Of a DNA stretch of 64,000 nucleotides, positions 11,721 to 22,568 are shown in pieces. Position numbers and translations under genes: made by a program. Source of the stretch: Cunninghamella blakesleeana. Lineage: Eukaryota > Mucoromycota > Mucoromycetes > Mucorales > Cunninghamellaceae. Where the stretch lies: contig JAFCIZ010000011.1 in assembly GCA_017871115.1 (NCBI GenBank), forward strand, positions 885,501-949,500, written 5' to 3'. Each line of letters begins with the position of its first letter. Positions within the stretch are counted from its first letter, which is position 1. Below the pieces are notes generated by a model. That model worked only from the letters and a program-made list of their open reading frames with translations, was not told the DNA's origin and did no database searches.

Positions 11721-14545
11721 TTATAAAAATAAAAATAACCTATTTTCTTTATTTCATTGTTTTTTTATTATTTTTCTTTTTGAAATTTTTTTGTTTAATA
11801 AAATATAAAACATACAGCCTCCTTTCCATATTAACAATCACTATTATAATAATAATAATGAGCTTCGCTTACCATTATTATTATTATTATTATTATTATT
11901 CATTTTCATTTTTTATAAAGAAAAAAGTGAGAGCTATCAGACGGCAGCTCCTTCCGTGCCATGTTCTTGGAATGTTGAACAGGCGAGATCATCAACTACT
12001 ATAATCCACTCTGAGAGTTGGAAAATAATACACTTCACTCATAGGAAGGTCTGCTAGATGTCATCTACTAGCTTGACGAACTGGTCTAGTTTGGAAAACG
12101 TAGAACGGTTATGTACTGTATACAGATCCTGTAGAGTACGGTCACTAAAGAAAAAAAGAAATGGTTCTTGGAAAATTCACTCTTTTATAGTATTTTGGAT
12201 CCAAAAAAATTTTTTTATTTAGCAGTCAAATAAGAAAAGAAAGAAAAAAAAAATTTTTTTAATCATTCTCCCTATCTCCGAAATCTTTTCATTTTCTAAT
12301 ACAAATCCACTTACAAAAAAGTGCTCGGTAGGAATAGTTTATATGTGTATAATATTTTATTTTTTCATTTATTTTAAAAAATATTTGAATCATTTTCTGT
12401 ATTGACACCCATTATGATTATGCATTTTATATTTGTAAAATAAAAAGGAACCGTTTTACACTTTTTATACCTCAATTGATAGATTTCAATTGACTTTGAA
12501 AAAATATATTTTATTGTTACACAGTGCATTAGTAGACTTATTTAATCAAATCCAGCAAAAAAATTAATTTTTTTCATCAGCTTTTATTTTTAAAAAAAAA
12601 GGTACTTAGTTACACTTAGATCATAAAGTTTTTGTTTTTACAAAAAATAATAATAAAACTCTTCATGTTTGCTTTTTTTTTGTTGATACAAATGAAAATG
12701 AAAAAAAAAAAAAAGAAATCATATAAATATAAATTAGGATAATGATTATTATTTCAATTGGTTGAAATATTTTATTAAGCTAAATTTACAATACAGGAAA
12801 ACTGCAAATCTACATAGAAATAAAAATAACATATACTTTATAAAGAAATTAATTCTTTATGAAATTTTCATGAAATAACTTTAGAATTAACAGCAATATT
12901 AATAATGGATGAAAATAAACCCTAGGGTGTCAATCGTTTTAGAATTCTTAATAGAATTACTACTGTTATTATTTAAGTCTATAAAAGGATGCTTATGGAA
13001 TATAAAGACAGAATTTATGGCTTGGATAGTAATGAGTGAAGAAAATTATTATTATTATTACTATTCTCGATTATTATTTTTACAGTTATTTTTTTATCTA
13101 TTATCTTTTATCTTTTCTTTTTTTTATCGCACACTAATAAAGATCGCTGAGTTTAGATATTATGCTAAATTGAATATATACGCATTTACTACTCTTTCAA
13201 CTATTTTTTTGAAAAAATAAAAAATAAAAACGTATTGGGAAATATATTAATCTATTAGTACTAAAATAACCAAAAAAAAAGAAGAGTTAAAAATTGTATT
13301 GTAGACACTTTGGAGTCTAAGTTTCTTAAATTTTAAAGAAAAATCTTAGCCAATCAATAAGATTTTCATTTCCGCTCAGAACAATCAATTACCAAATTAA
13401 GAAAATTGATTTAGTCATTTATATATTTTTTTGTAGTAACTCACTTGTATTTATTTAATTATCATCTTATATAAAAAAGGCATAATGGTAAAATCCGATA
13501 AACCATATATCATTTATTGGTGTAATTTGTTTTTATAAACTTATTAAAAAAATAAAAAAAATAAATTCAGATCCGTCTTTACTAACCTCAACCCCTTGTA
13601 TTCTTAAGCAAATATGTTAAATAAAAAATTTAAAAGGTAAGTGAGAATAGTAAAATATTAAAAATCTTTGAGAAATGTCGTGTTCCTCGAAAAAAAAAAA
13701 AAATTCTTTTTTATCTATTTTTTGTGGGAAATGAAACATATGATAGTATTTAAAAATAATCAAACAAACCTTTACTTTTTTTTTATCAAGAAAATAAAAA
13801 AAAGTAGCAAGTAAAAGTAATAAAAAAAGACAAAATAAAGGTCATTAATGCAAAACTACTTAAATATTGGAAGGCGATCTCTAAAAAAGGAAATCTGGAG
13901 ACTCTTGATGAATTGTTTATTATAGTTTTTTTTTTAGTTCTCACAGAATTTTTTTCGAAGTTTAGAAACCTTTTTTTTTCGAATAATTGAATAGCTTTTA
14001 CTATTTTTTTATATCTTTAATATTTATTTACAATATAAAATAAAACAAGAACTGAATGCATAAATGTATTATTCATACATTAAAAAAGGGTATTTTAAAG
14101 GTATTTGGTATAAATTTAAAAAAGGGTGTACATTGCATATTGTTATATTTTTTATCGGCATGTAAAAATTATAATCCTTTTTAGTCAACAGAATCAATAT
14201 TGAAACTATAGTGAAATGAATGAACATGATAGGTTTTCTTTTCATTCCCCTATCATCAAATGATAAGGAGTATTATATGGAAAAACAAAAGATAATGCGT
14301 TTTAACCCATAACATATTTATGTCATTTCATCATTAAAAGCTTAGAGGATAAAAAGATTAAAGTTTAAACCTTTTCTTTCTTTTTTTTTTAACGTATTTA
14401 AAAAGGATATTTTCTTTTCTCTCTTTTTCTTTTCTTTTTCTTTTTATTCTTTTTATTATTATTATTATCTTTTAATTTATTATCTTTTAATCTATTATCT
14501 TTTAATTTTTAATTTTAATTTTAATTTTTGTATATATAAATAAGT
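11721..14545. other. Intergenic region containing a coding-like relic
   Basis: About 2.8 kb. Apart from the relic at 11930-12146 (listed separately) I see no gene. A 103-codon frame at 12909-13220 is Leu/Tyr/Phe-rich and driven by TTA/TAT repeats; I treat it as chance. The last 170 bases (14370-14535) are C/T-rich, then TTTTAATTTTA-like, and form the promoter and leader of the transporter gene. Confidence 0.45.
11930..12146 (-). pseudogene. Coding-like relic, unidentified
   Basis: This ~217-base island has clearly higher GC and no homopolymer runs, unlike its neighbours. On the minus strand it reads as broken protein text: from 12146 about 30 open codons (SDRTLQDLYTVHNRSTFSKL, then DQFVKLVDDI) end at a stop. 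One frame over, LADLPMSEVYYFPTLRVDYS follows to another stop. Then DDLACSTFQEHGTEGAAV runs to TGA near 11933. No start codon or joining introns were found. I cannot name the parent family; a decayed transposon or gene copy is an inference from composition and frame breaks. Confidence 0.4.
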
Positions 14546-16790
14546 ATGGGATCACCTATAGATTCAAAACTACATATGATAGAACATCATGAACATACTT
14601 TTCCTGATACTTCATCCATACGAGAAGAAGAAAATAAACCTGAAGAACATGAAGTAATAGTTGAAATGGAAGAACATGATATTGAAGGAAAAACAAGCTG
14701 GGTCGCTTGGTTACAAGTGGCTATTGTAGTTGGAATTACAAGTTCAAGTGCTTTAATGTGGATGACGGCAACAAGTTCTCCTCAAGTTTCTGCTGACTAT
14801 TTTAATGTGAGCCTTTCCTCTGTGAATTGGTTATCCAATGTTTCTGCTATAATCACTGCCATCTTTTCTATACCTGCTGGTTGGTGTTATGAAAAATTTG
14901 GTATTAAAATTTCCGTAAAGCTTAAAAGAATTAAAAATTAATACCTTAAAAAATGATCTTCGTTTTTTAATTTCTCCTTTTTTTTCATCAAAATTTCGAT
15001 TCGAGTATTAATCTTTTTCTTTTTTTATTTTAATATACTATTGTCATATATATATATATATATATAAAAACAGCTTATTATAGCAGCTGCTACTAATGTA
15101 TTAGGATGTTGGATTCGTTGTATTGCTATTACAGTGCCTACTAATCAGAAATATACTGTTATGATGGCAGGCCAAGTTATAGCTAGCATTGGCGGTCCCC
15201 TTGGGTTCAAGTAAGTATACACACACATATATGTATTATCCTTTTTTTTTTTTTAAAAAAAAAAAAAAAAGGAGTGGACGATAAATAAAAAAGCATTACC
15301 ATATTTTCAATACAAAAGTACTAATATATATATATATATATATATGTTATTTTTTTGTATTTTTATTTTTAGCATTGCTGCAAAGGTATTAAATAAACAA
15401 CTGCATTATAATAATAAAAAAGTATTATTACCATTTGTATTTAAACTAATATGATTATTTTATTAGCTTGCATCTGTTTGGTTTGCCGTAAAAGATCGCA
15501 CTATTGCTAATACTTTAATTTGTAAGATTTTCAGCTGCAACAATAATTGTAAAAAAAAAAATAGTAACCGGCTTATTCATTAATTTTAATTTATATATAT
15601 TTAGCTGTTCAACTTGGTATGTTATTAGCACCCATTGTTTTACCAATAATGTCCAAAACTACTGATGATATGCCTAAAACTGTAAATTAATAAATTTTTA
15701 TATATAAATGCTATTATTTGTCTATCTCCTTCTCACACTCTCTTTCTTATATAGTTGTTCATCATGGCTGGTATAGCCACTATAGTAGCTATTCCAACCC
15801 CATTTTTACCTAGTAAACCCAAAATTCCACCTACCAAAACATCAGCTGAGGAACGTATGGAATTCTTCACTGGCTGTAAAAAATTATTAAAAAATGGGCC
15901 TTTTTGGTGGGGCGCTTTCTTTGGGTCATTAGCTTTAGGTGCTGCTTATACTTACGGTGTCCTTATTATGCAAGCCATTACTCCTTATGGCTATACCGAT
16001 GAAGAAGCTGGTATTTGTGCATCTATTATGGTTGCAAGTGGTTTTGTTGGTGGATGTAAATTACACATATATCTATAAATAATAATAACTATATTATTAC
16101 TATTATTATTACTGGTTTAATTAATTAATAATTTTTTTATTTTTTTAAATAGTAACTATGGGCTATTGGACTGGAAAAACTGGTCAATATTTAATGTTGA
16201 TCAAAATCTTTTCACCTTTTGTCATGTTTTCATTTATCACTTTTATTTTCCAAAGTAAAAAATATTTCTGCTTTATTTTATTTATTTTATTTTTTAAAAA
16301 ACAACAACTAAAAATTAGTGTTGCTGGTATTAACTCTATTTTTATTTAAATTAGTTCTTCCAAACGCTTATGGATCCATAGTTTTAGTATGCATTGTCAA
16401 TGGCTTTTTTACTTGGGGTATTGTACCTGTCTTTATTGAATTTTGTAGTGAAGGTAACGGTCTATATATTAACTATTTGATTTTAAAACAATGAGAATAA
16501 TATTAATAATAATAATAATATTAATTCCAAATTATCTTTTTTTAAAAAAAATAGTTACTTATCCTATACCAGAATCTATTACATCTTGTGTTATATTTAC
16601 TTTTGGAACAGTATTTATGTTTATATTTTCAGTATTAGTAGACTCTTTAAGGGCCGGGCCTGATGCTGCTGTACCAAATAACATGACAAATTCTTTAATT
16701 GCTATGGCTGCAATTATGTGCGGCTGTTATTTACCTGTCTTTTGGTTAAAAGGTGATATGAAACGTTTGGCTGCTGATATCAAAGTTTAA
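14546..16790 (+). CDS. MFS transporter, FLVCR-like
   Basis: A 462-residue, nine-exon membrane transporter. Exons: 14546-14914, 15074-15210, 15373-15385 (13 bases), 15467-15521, 15605-15681, 15755-16055, 16153-16254, 16355-16453, 16555-16790; every junction is GT-AG and in frame. After an acidic N-terminal tail of about 45 residues comes WVAWLQVAIVVGITSSSALM, then SVNWLSNVSAIITAIFSIPA and GWCYEKFGIK, which resemble the WLS...YEKFGLR start of FLVCR-type heme/choline carriers. The second half has FWWGAFFGSLALGAAYTYGV and ITPYGYTDEEAGICASIMVA. I count about 12 hydrophobic segments. Substrate cannot be read from sequence; fungal relatives are usually called FLVCR or DIRC2-like, and heme, choline and monocarboxylates are all possible. 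Confidence 0.8.
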
Positions 16791-17043
16791 TCCATATATA
16801 CATATATAACACTATTTATCTTTTTTTATTTTTTATTACGTATTATAATTTAATAATGCAATATACCAACTAAAAAAAACTATTTTTTTTTTTCCTTTAT
16901 TATGATTAAAAATTAAAGATTAAACCAATTCTATAGCTTTATTTGATATTTATTTGTTGATAATGAAAAGTTTATCTATTTACAGTTGTTATTATTTTTG
17001 GTGTTATATTCATAAATATATTTTACATGTGATGATGATCATT

Positions 17044-17928
17044 TTATTTATTATTCTCTTTCAATTTTGGCATCCATTTTGATTCAGGAATATTTTTGGC
17101 CCATAATGGTATTGCATGATCAGGCAAATCAATGTTTTTCATAATATTCATAATTAAATCAGATGTTTCTATATAATAATAATAATAATATAAATTATAA
17201 ATGATGAATTTAAATTTATAATAAAAAATGAATGAAAAAATAAATATTTATGTATTTATAATATTACCAGTTGGGAGTTTTTCTGATGTATCTACTGCAA
17301 TAGTGAATGATTTAAGAGTTGATGGATCATTTGTTTGTTGTTGTTCGATATCATCCATAATGATATCGCTATTTTCCAACATAGTATCCTTTTTATTTAT
17401 ATTTTCCTCTTCTTCTTCGTTATTGTAATCATCATCACTATTTAATACACCAAATCCTTCTTCGTCTTGTGGTAACTGTTCATATCCAAAAGGTATATCC
17501 CCATCCTCATCGTCATCGTTATCATCTTGTAAATGTGGAGCATTCATACATACTATAATTAAAAGAATAAAGAGAAAAAGAAAATAAATTAATATTTTTA
17601 TATAAATGTTCCTCCTAGTAATATTTTTTTTTTATATTTTTATTATTAAAAATAGTAATTTTACATTCATCTAATTGTCTAGCAAAATCTTCAACAATAT
17701 CAACTCCTGGATATTGATCTAGGTGATCTTGGTTATCAGAATCTATTATTTTTTAAGAAACAAAAACATTAAACAACAAACATAATAATAAATAAATATT
17801 AAACAAAAGTTTCAATTCCTTTATCAATTAGAACTATTTAAAATATATATACTGATTTCTTTTTTCTATTTACCTTCACTTTCATTTTGAATATTATCTA
17901 TATCTTCATTCTTATCAGAAACTGCCAT
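17044..17928 (-). CDS. MEA1: MEA1-like acidic protein
   Basis: 180 residues in four exons (17928-17874, 17742-17665, 17552-17268, 17168-17044) joined by GT-AG introns in frame. The protein is strongly acidic with Asp/Glu runs. The middle block FGYEQLPQDEE and the C-terminal block NIDLPDHAIPLWAKNIPESK WMPKL (17044-17168) resemble the male-enhanced antigen 1 family (GYxPLxxEE near the centre; xxLP...PxWAxxxxxxxW at the end). Function of that family is poorly known even in animals. The upstream 17937-17985 stretch is purine-rich on + (C/T-rich on the coding strand). Start codon chosen because it is the first ATG of the exon. Family assignment rests on short motifs, so moderate confidence. Confidence 0.6.
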
Positions 17929-18482
17929 ATTTTATAAGAAAAGAGAATGAGAGAATAAAGGTGGAGAAGGAAAAAAAAAAAAAAAATTAAATTTCTAATT
18001 TTTTTTTTTAGTGATATTTACGGCCCGCTTTTTTTATGTATACAATGATTGATTAAACCAAAATAGGATTTATGGATGGAAAAACAATCAAAAATACAAA
18101 TAAACAACAATATCAAATCGTGATAAAAGATAGACTCTGATATCGGAGACACATTAGTATTGCCTATTAAATTATCAAATGATGATCAAAAAAAAGATTT
18201 TCATATAATTGTTTTTTACGTTGAACAAAAATTTATGCGGATTATTTTTATTTAATTTTTTTTAACCTAAACTAACTTTTTCGTTTTTTTTACCCTTTTC
18301 TCTTTTCTCTCGTTTTTTTTAGCAATTTATATATGAATTTTTAATTTAATTTAAAACTGTATATATACATATATTCTTTACAGCGATTTTATTTATATAT
18401 ATAATATAGCATAGCACAGTACATATAAATATAGATATAGATAAATAAATTTATACTTCTTTTTTTTTTTTAAAAAAAAAAG
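17929..18482. promoter_or_regulatory. Divergent promoter region (MEA1-like / Gln-Ser-rich membrane protein)
   Basis: 554 bases between two divergent starts. GA-rich DNA flanks the left gene (17937-17985) and CT-rich DNA (18290-18320) the right gene, mirror-image on the two coding strands. A T12A10 junction (18460-18481) ends one base before the right-hand ATG. Confidence 0.45.
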
Positions 18483-19859
18483 ATGACATTCAATCAAAAA
18501 GAGCCTAGTGAAAAAGATATAACCAATGCATCGTTATCATCATCACCACCTCCATCTATTATTCCTAATAATAAATTGAAGCCTTCAGTATCAACCTTAG
18601 CATCCTCTAGACATACCCAATCAATAAAACCGACATCATCTTCATCACCATCCGTAATTACTCAACAACAATTAAACCAGCCATTACCAGCCTTACCGGG
18701 AAATATAAATGATCCTTGGGAAATTTATTTTGATCCAAATTATACATTTTTTGGAGGTACTCTATTAGATAGTCGTAAACATAAACAGCAATATGAACTT
18801 TTACAAGCCATGGCAATACAAGATCATCATTTACATTTACACCCTCCTTCCATTGCAGCTTTATCTTCATCTTCCTTCAATCAACAACAACAACAACCTA
18901 GTTTGCCTATTGATATTATGAACTCGATAAATAATGAAATGATTCAAAATAATAATAAAAATAAGAATAAAGAGAAAATGAAATCAGCATCAGATGATAA
19001 TATTATTCAACAACAACAACAACAACCTATGGTGAATGAAAAGGAACATTATGCAAGACTTCAATTATTAAAAGCCATCCGAGCAGAAACGTATCATGAC
19101 CTTACTTTTCCATCATCTACATTTAATGCAGACCATCATCCTTTAGTAGTACTCGATCAACAACAACAACCTTCTACTATGTTGAGAAATATTAAAACAC
19201 ATACAATTAGCTATCAACACCGTCAAAGATATCGTCATCTTCAGCAAAGAGCCACTTCTTTTAGCCAGCCATTTTCCTCGTCCTTAAATCAAAGTTTACA
19301 ACATTCAAAAAAGCATATTAAAAAATTAGAGAAACAAGATAAAGATAAAAATATAATGGATTGTTTTTATTCCCTATCATCTTCTCTACCATCCTTCCAG
19401 CAACATCATCAAAACGAAAGCGAGGATACTATTAAAAATAACCAGTTGTTTAAATTAGATGATGAAAAGCAGGTACCTCTATCCCACCCACCTTTACCAT
19501 TACATCAACACCATTTAAACACAACTTTGAATCATAAAAAACACTCATCTACCATTAAAAAATCGAGTCCGTTACCATTCCTTTTGTTTGTATCCGGTTT
19601 TGTTTGTCCTCCTTTATGGTTAGTAGGTGCTATTTATAGTCGTCCGGAACATCATTACCATTCATCTGAGGATAGAAATAAGGATTTGAGATGGAAGAAA
19701 TATTCAAAAGTAGCTTTTGGACTATTTCTATTTCTTTTATTAATTCTTTTGGTCATCTTATTATTAGTAAACCCTGGGGTGTTAGGTTGGCGTCAAAGCG
19801 ATCATGATTTACATACAGCTGAAAAATTTGTACCTATTCAAACTTCCAAATCTACTTGA
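18483..19859 (+). CDS. Gln/Ser-rich protein with two C-terminal membrane segments
   Basis: Intronless, 458 residues. The first 350 residues are low complexity (Ser, Pro, Gln and Asn runs, several CAA-encoded poly-Gln stretches) with one ordered-looking block, DPWEIYFDPNYTFFGGTLLD near residue 76. The C terminus has LPFLLFVSGFVCPPLWLVGA (residues 364-383), a basic linker with DLRWKKYSKVA, and a very hydrophobic segment VAFGLFLFLLLILLVILLLV (410-429). The FVxGFxxPPLWxxGA...RWxK layout is found in fungal serine-rich membrane proteins of unknown role. Likely a hairpin anchor with the long tail in the cytosol (inference). The ATG directly follows a T12A10 tract. Confidence 0.7.
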   Translation: MTFNQKEPSEKDITNASLSSSPPPSIIPNNKLKPSVSTLASSRHTQSIKPTSSSSPSVITQQQLNQPLPALPGNINDPWEIYFDPNYTFFGGTLLDSRKHKQQYELLQAMAIQDHHLHLHPPSIAALSSSSFNQQQQQPSLPIDIMNSINNEMIQNNNKNKNKEKMKSASDDNIIQQQQQQPMVNEKEHYARLQLLKAIRAETYHDLTFPSSTFNADHHPLVVLDQQQQPSTMLRNIKTHTISYQHRQRYRHLQQRATSFSQPFSSSLNQSLQHSKKHIKKLEKQDKDKNIMDCFYSLSSSLPSFQQHHQNESEDTIKNNQLFKLDDEKQVPLSHPPLPLHQHHLNTTLNHKKHSSTIKKSSPLPFLLFVSGFVCPPLWLVGAIYSRPEHHYHSSEDRNKDLRWKKYSKVAFGLFLFLLLILLVILLLVNPGVLGWRQSDHDLHTAEKFVPIQTSKST

Positions 19860-22568
19860 TAGAATATTTTTCCTTATTATTTTTTGATTTTCTTTTATAT
19901 ATATATATAGATATATTAACTTTTTTTTTTTATAATAAATAAATTATTTGTACTGTCTTTTTTCTTTTTATTCTCGTGTGATTGGGTGGGTGAAATGATA
20001 TTCAAATAAAAAAGCTTTATGAATTTTATTAAACACAAGTTATTTCTAAAAGGCTAATATATTTAATTTTTTATTATTTCATAAATAAATAGTATTTATT
20101 GGTATTAACTTGAATAGAAACCTTATCAAAGGAATATATAAGATTATTTATTTAAAGTTTAAACAAATGAAGATATAATCTTTTTTTAAATCTTAAAAAT
20201 CGAATATGTTTGTATAAAATAAAAATGAAAGAGTGTAACCATAAATAGTTTGATTCGACAGGATAAAAAAATTATTTCCGAGTTCCATGAATGTAAAAAA
20301 AAATAAAACAATAGTCCGGAAGATTATAAAAACTATTAACATTATTACATCATGTTATTAAAAAAAATAAAAAAGCTGTTTGAATGAAAATAAAAAGTTT
20401 ATTGAAGAATATGTAGATTCTAAAACTAAAAAATAAGGAATATAAAATAATATCTGGATGAATACTTATAGTAATATCTTCATAATATTATTGGCTGTTA
20501 ATCTAAATAGGATAGGCAAAGCAGCATATTTAAAAGAAACCAAACTATCTCCTTACAATTAATCAACCTATTTTATCTTTGTTCATTAAAGTTAGTTATT
20601 CATTGTAAAATAAAGTATATCTTTGTCCATTTATCGATTTAAATTAAGACTGTCGTTTGTAAATAGAATAATAATTATAATAATAACAGCAATAATTCAA
20701 TAATAGCAATAATGATAATAATCATAAAATTTACGTAAAGAGAACAAAAGCGTCATCTTTTTTTAAATAAACAAGAATATATACATCTATATATTATATA
20801 AAGCGCTCAGTCCTTTCATATCTAAAGATGTATCCATACTATTGACCTTTTTTTTTAAAAAAAAAATACTAATTTTTTTACATGTAAAATACCCTCCTAT
20901 TTAAAAATATATCAAAATCATGTTACTAGAGAGAGCTAATATTAATTTTTACCCCACATAACCGAAAAACATAAATAAATTGATATTTACGAATGTATTA
21001 GAATTAGTCAGCTTGTGAAATAAACATAAATCTTATAATTTTATTTATGATGAATGCAGAAAATATAATATATATATATATATATATATTGCGTATATAT
21101 ATTTTAATGGGACTTTTAATATGTGCTCATTTTTTTCATTGTATTAATATTTTATAAATATTTATAAATTCAAATTACATATGAATCTATTAATAGTGAA
21201 ATAGTGAGAAAGAGAGAGAGTACAGGTTTATTAAATTTTGGGAGTACAAAAGAGATTTCCTCGTTTGACTCAAAAAAGTGTACACAAAAAAAAAAAAAAA
21301 TAAGGTTGAGCCACCATTTTTTTTAAAGAAAAAAAAAAAAAATACCGGAAAGATGATCAAAAATGGTAAAAAAAGAACCCTTTGTTGGTTACAATATCAG
21401 TAAATTTCCTTTCACGGAACCTACCATTGTCCGTTCTTTAAAAGGCATTTTTTATGAAAATATAAAAAATAAAGCCTGTTTATCTGATTTCAAGTTTTGA
21501 CTCATAAATATTTGACTCAAATTTACCTCGACTATATTTTTTTGATCAATGAGAAAAATAAAAATAAAAAAAGGTTGATCCGTAGGTAATTATATACTAT
21601 CATTTATATACTTTTGTATCCAAAAGTACATACAAAAAAAAAAATCACACGTACGTACGTATTTTTCTTTATTAGTAAATATAATGCAAGCTGTCAATCG
21701 GTTAACGTACGTAAGCAGATCTTTTATTTTTTTTTAAAAAAAGTAATATATTTTGTACATACATATTGTTGATTTCTTAAATGCTGAATCACGCCTCATT
21801 AATAATCTATTAGTCATTTTACTTGGCCAATAATAAAAAATATAGTAACTTTGTATTACTTTTTCATTATAAAATTAAAAATAGATCAAAACTATAAAAC
21901 ACAAAAAACAAAACGATATCTTTATATCATTAAAATATGACATATATTAAATCAATCAAGGAATAAGTAAGATTTTTTTTTATTTTGTTTAAATATATAT
22001 ATATAAATCCTATCATGTTTACGTATATACACATTTATTATATTCATTTTTTTTTTTTATTGTAATCACGTATATATATAAATATATATATATGAATGTA
22101 TGTATAAATGTATCCGAATAAAATTGATCATTTCTTCTAAAAAAAAATTGACGAATGGGATAAATTGGAAAAACTGGATAAATTATTCTTAAAAGAGGCA
22201 GAAAATAAGTAAAATGACGACATATTTAACTTAAAATATATATTTTATGCAAAAAATAATATCTATCTATTGCACCAGCCCAGATTTGTTACCATTCTAT
22301 TTTTATATAATCAGAGACTATATGCATACAAATTTTTTTATTTTTTTGTTTTATTATCAAAATGAGTATAATATTATATTATATATATATAATATTGATA
22401 TGATATTTTTTTTTATGGAATTGTAATATATTTTTCAATAGATGCAATGTTTTTTTTTTGAGAAACCAAAGATGTGGGAATAATAAAAATAATATAAATG
22501 TTAAAAATGAATAAAGTGAGTGTAATAGATGAGTGAATTAAATTAAAAATAATAATAATAAAAAACAT
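19860..22568. other. Convergent intergenic region with clustered TGACTCA and ACGTACGT motifs
   Basis: About 2.7 kb between the 3' ends of two convergent genes, so no promoter is required here. I see no gene. Besides (AT)n at 21068-21090 and homopolymers it has three perfect TGACTCA sites (21266-21272, 21498-21504, 21513-21519) and two ACGTACGT palindromes (inside 21649-21660 and at 21705-21712). See findings. Confidence 0.45.

Noticed and set aside
12909..13220. 103-codon open frame on +
   Set aside because: Composition is Leu/Tyr/Phe/Ile from TTA, TAT and TTT repeats; no splice or leader signal, no recognisable domain.
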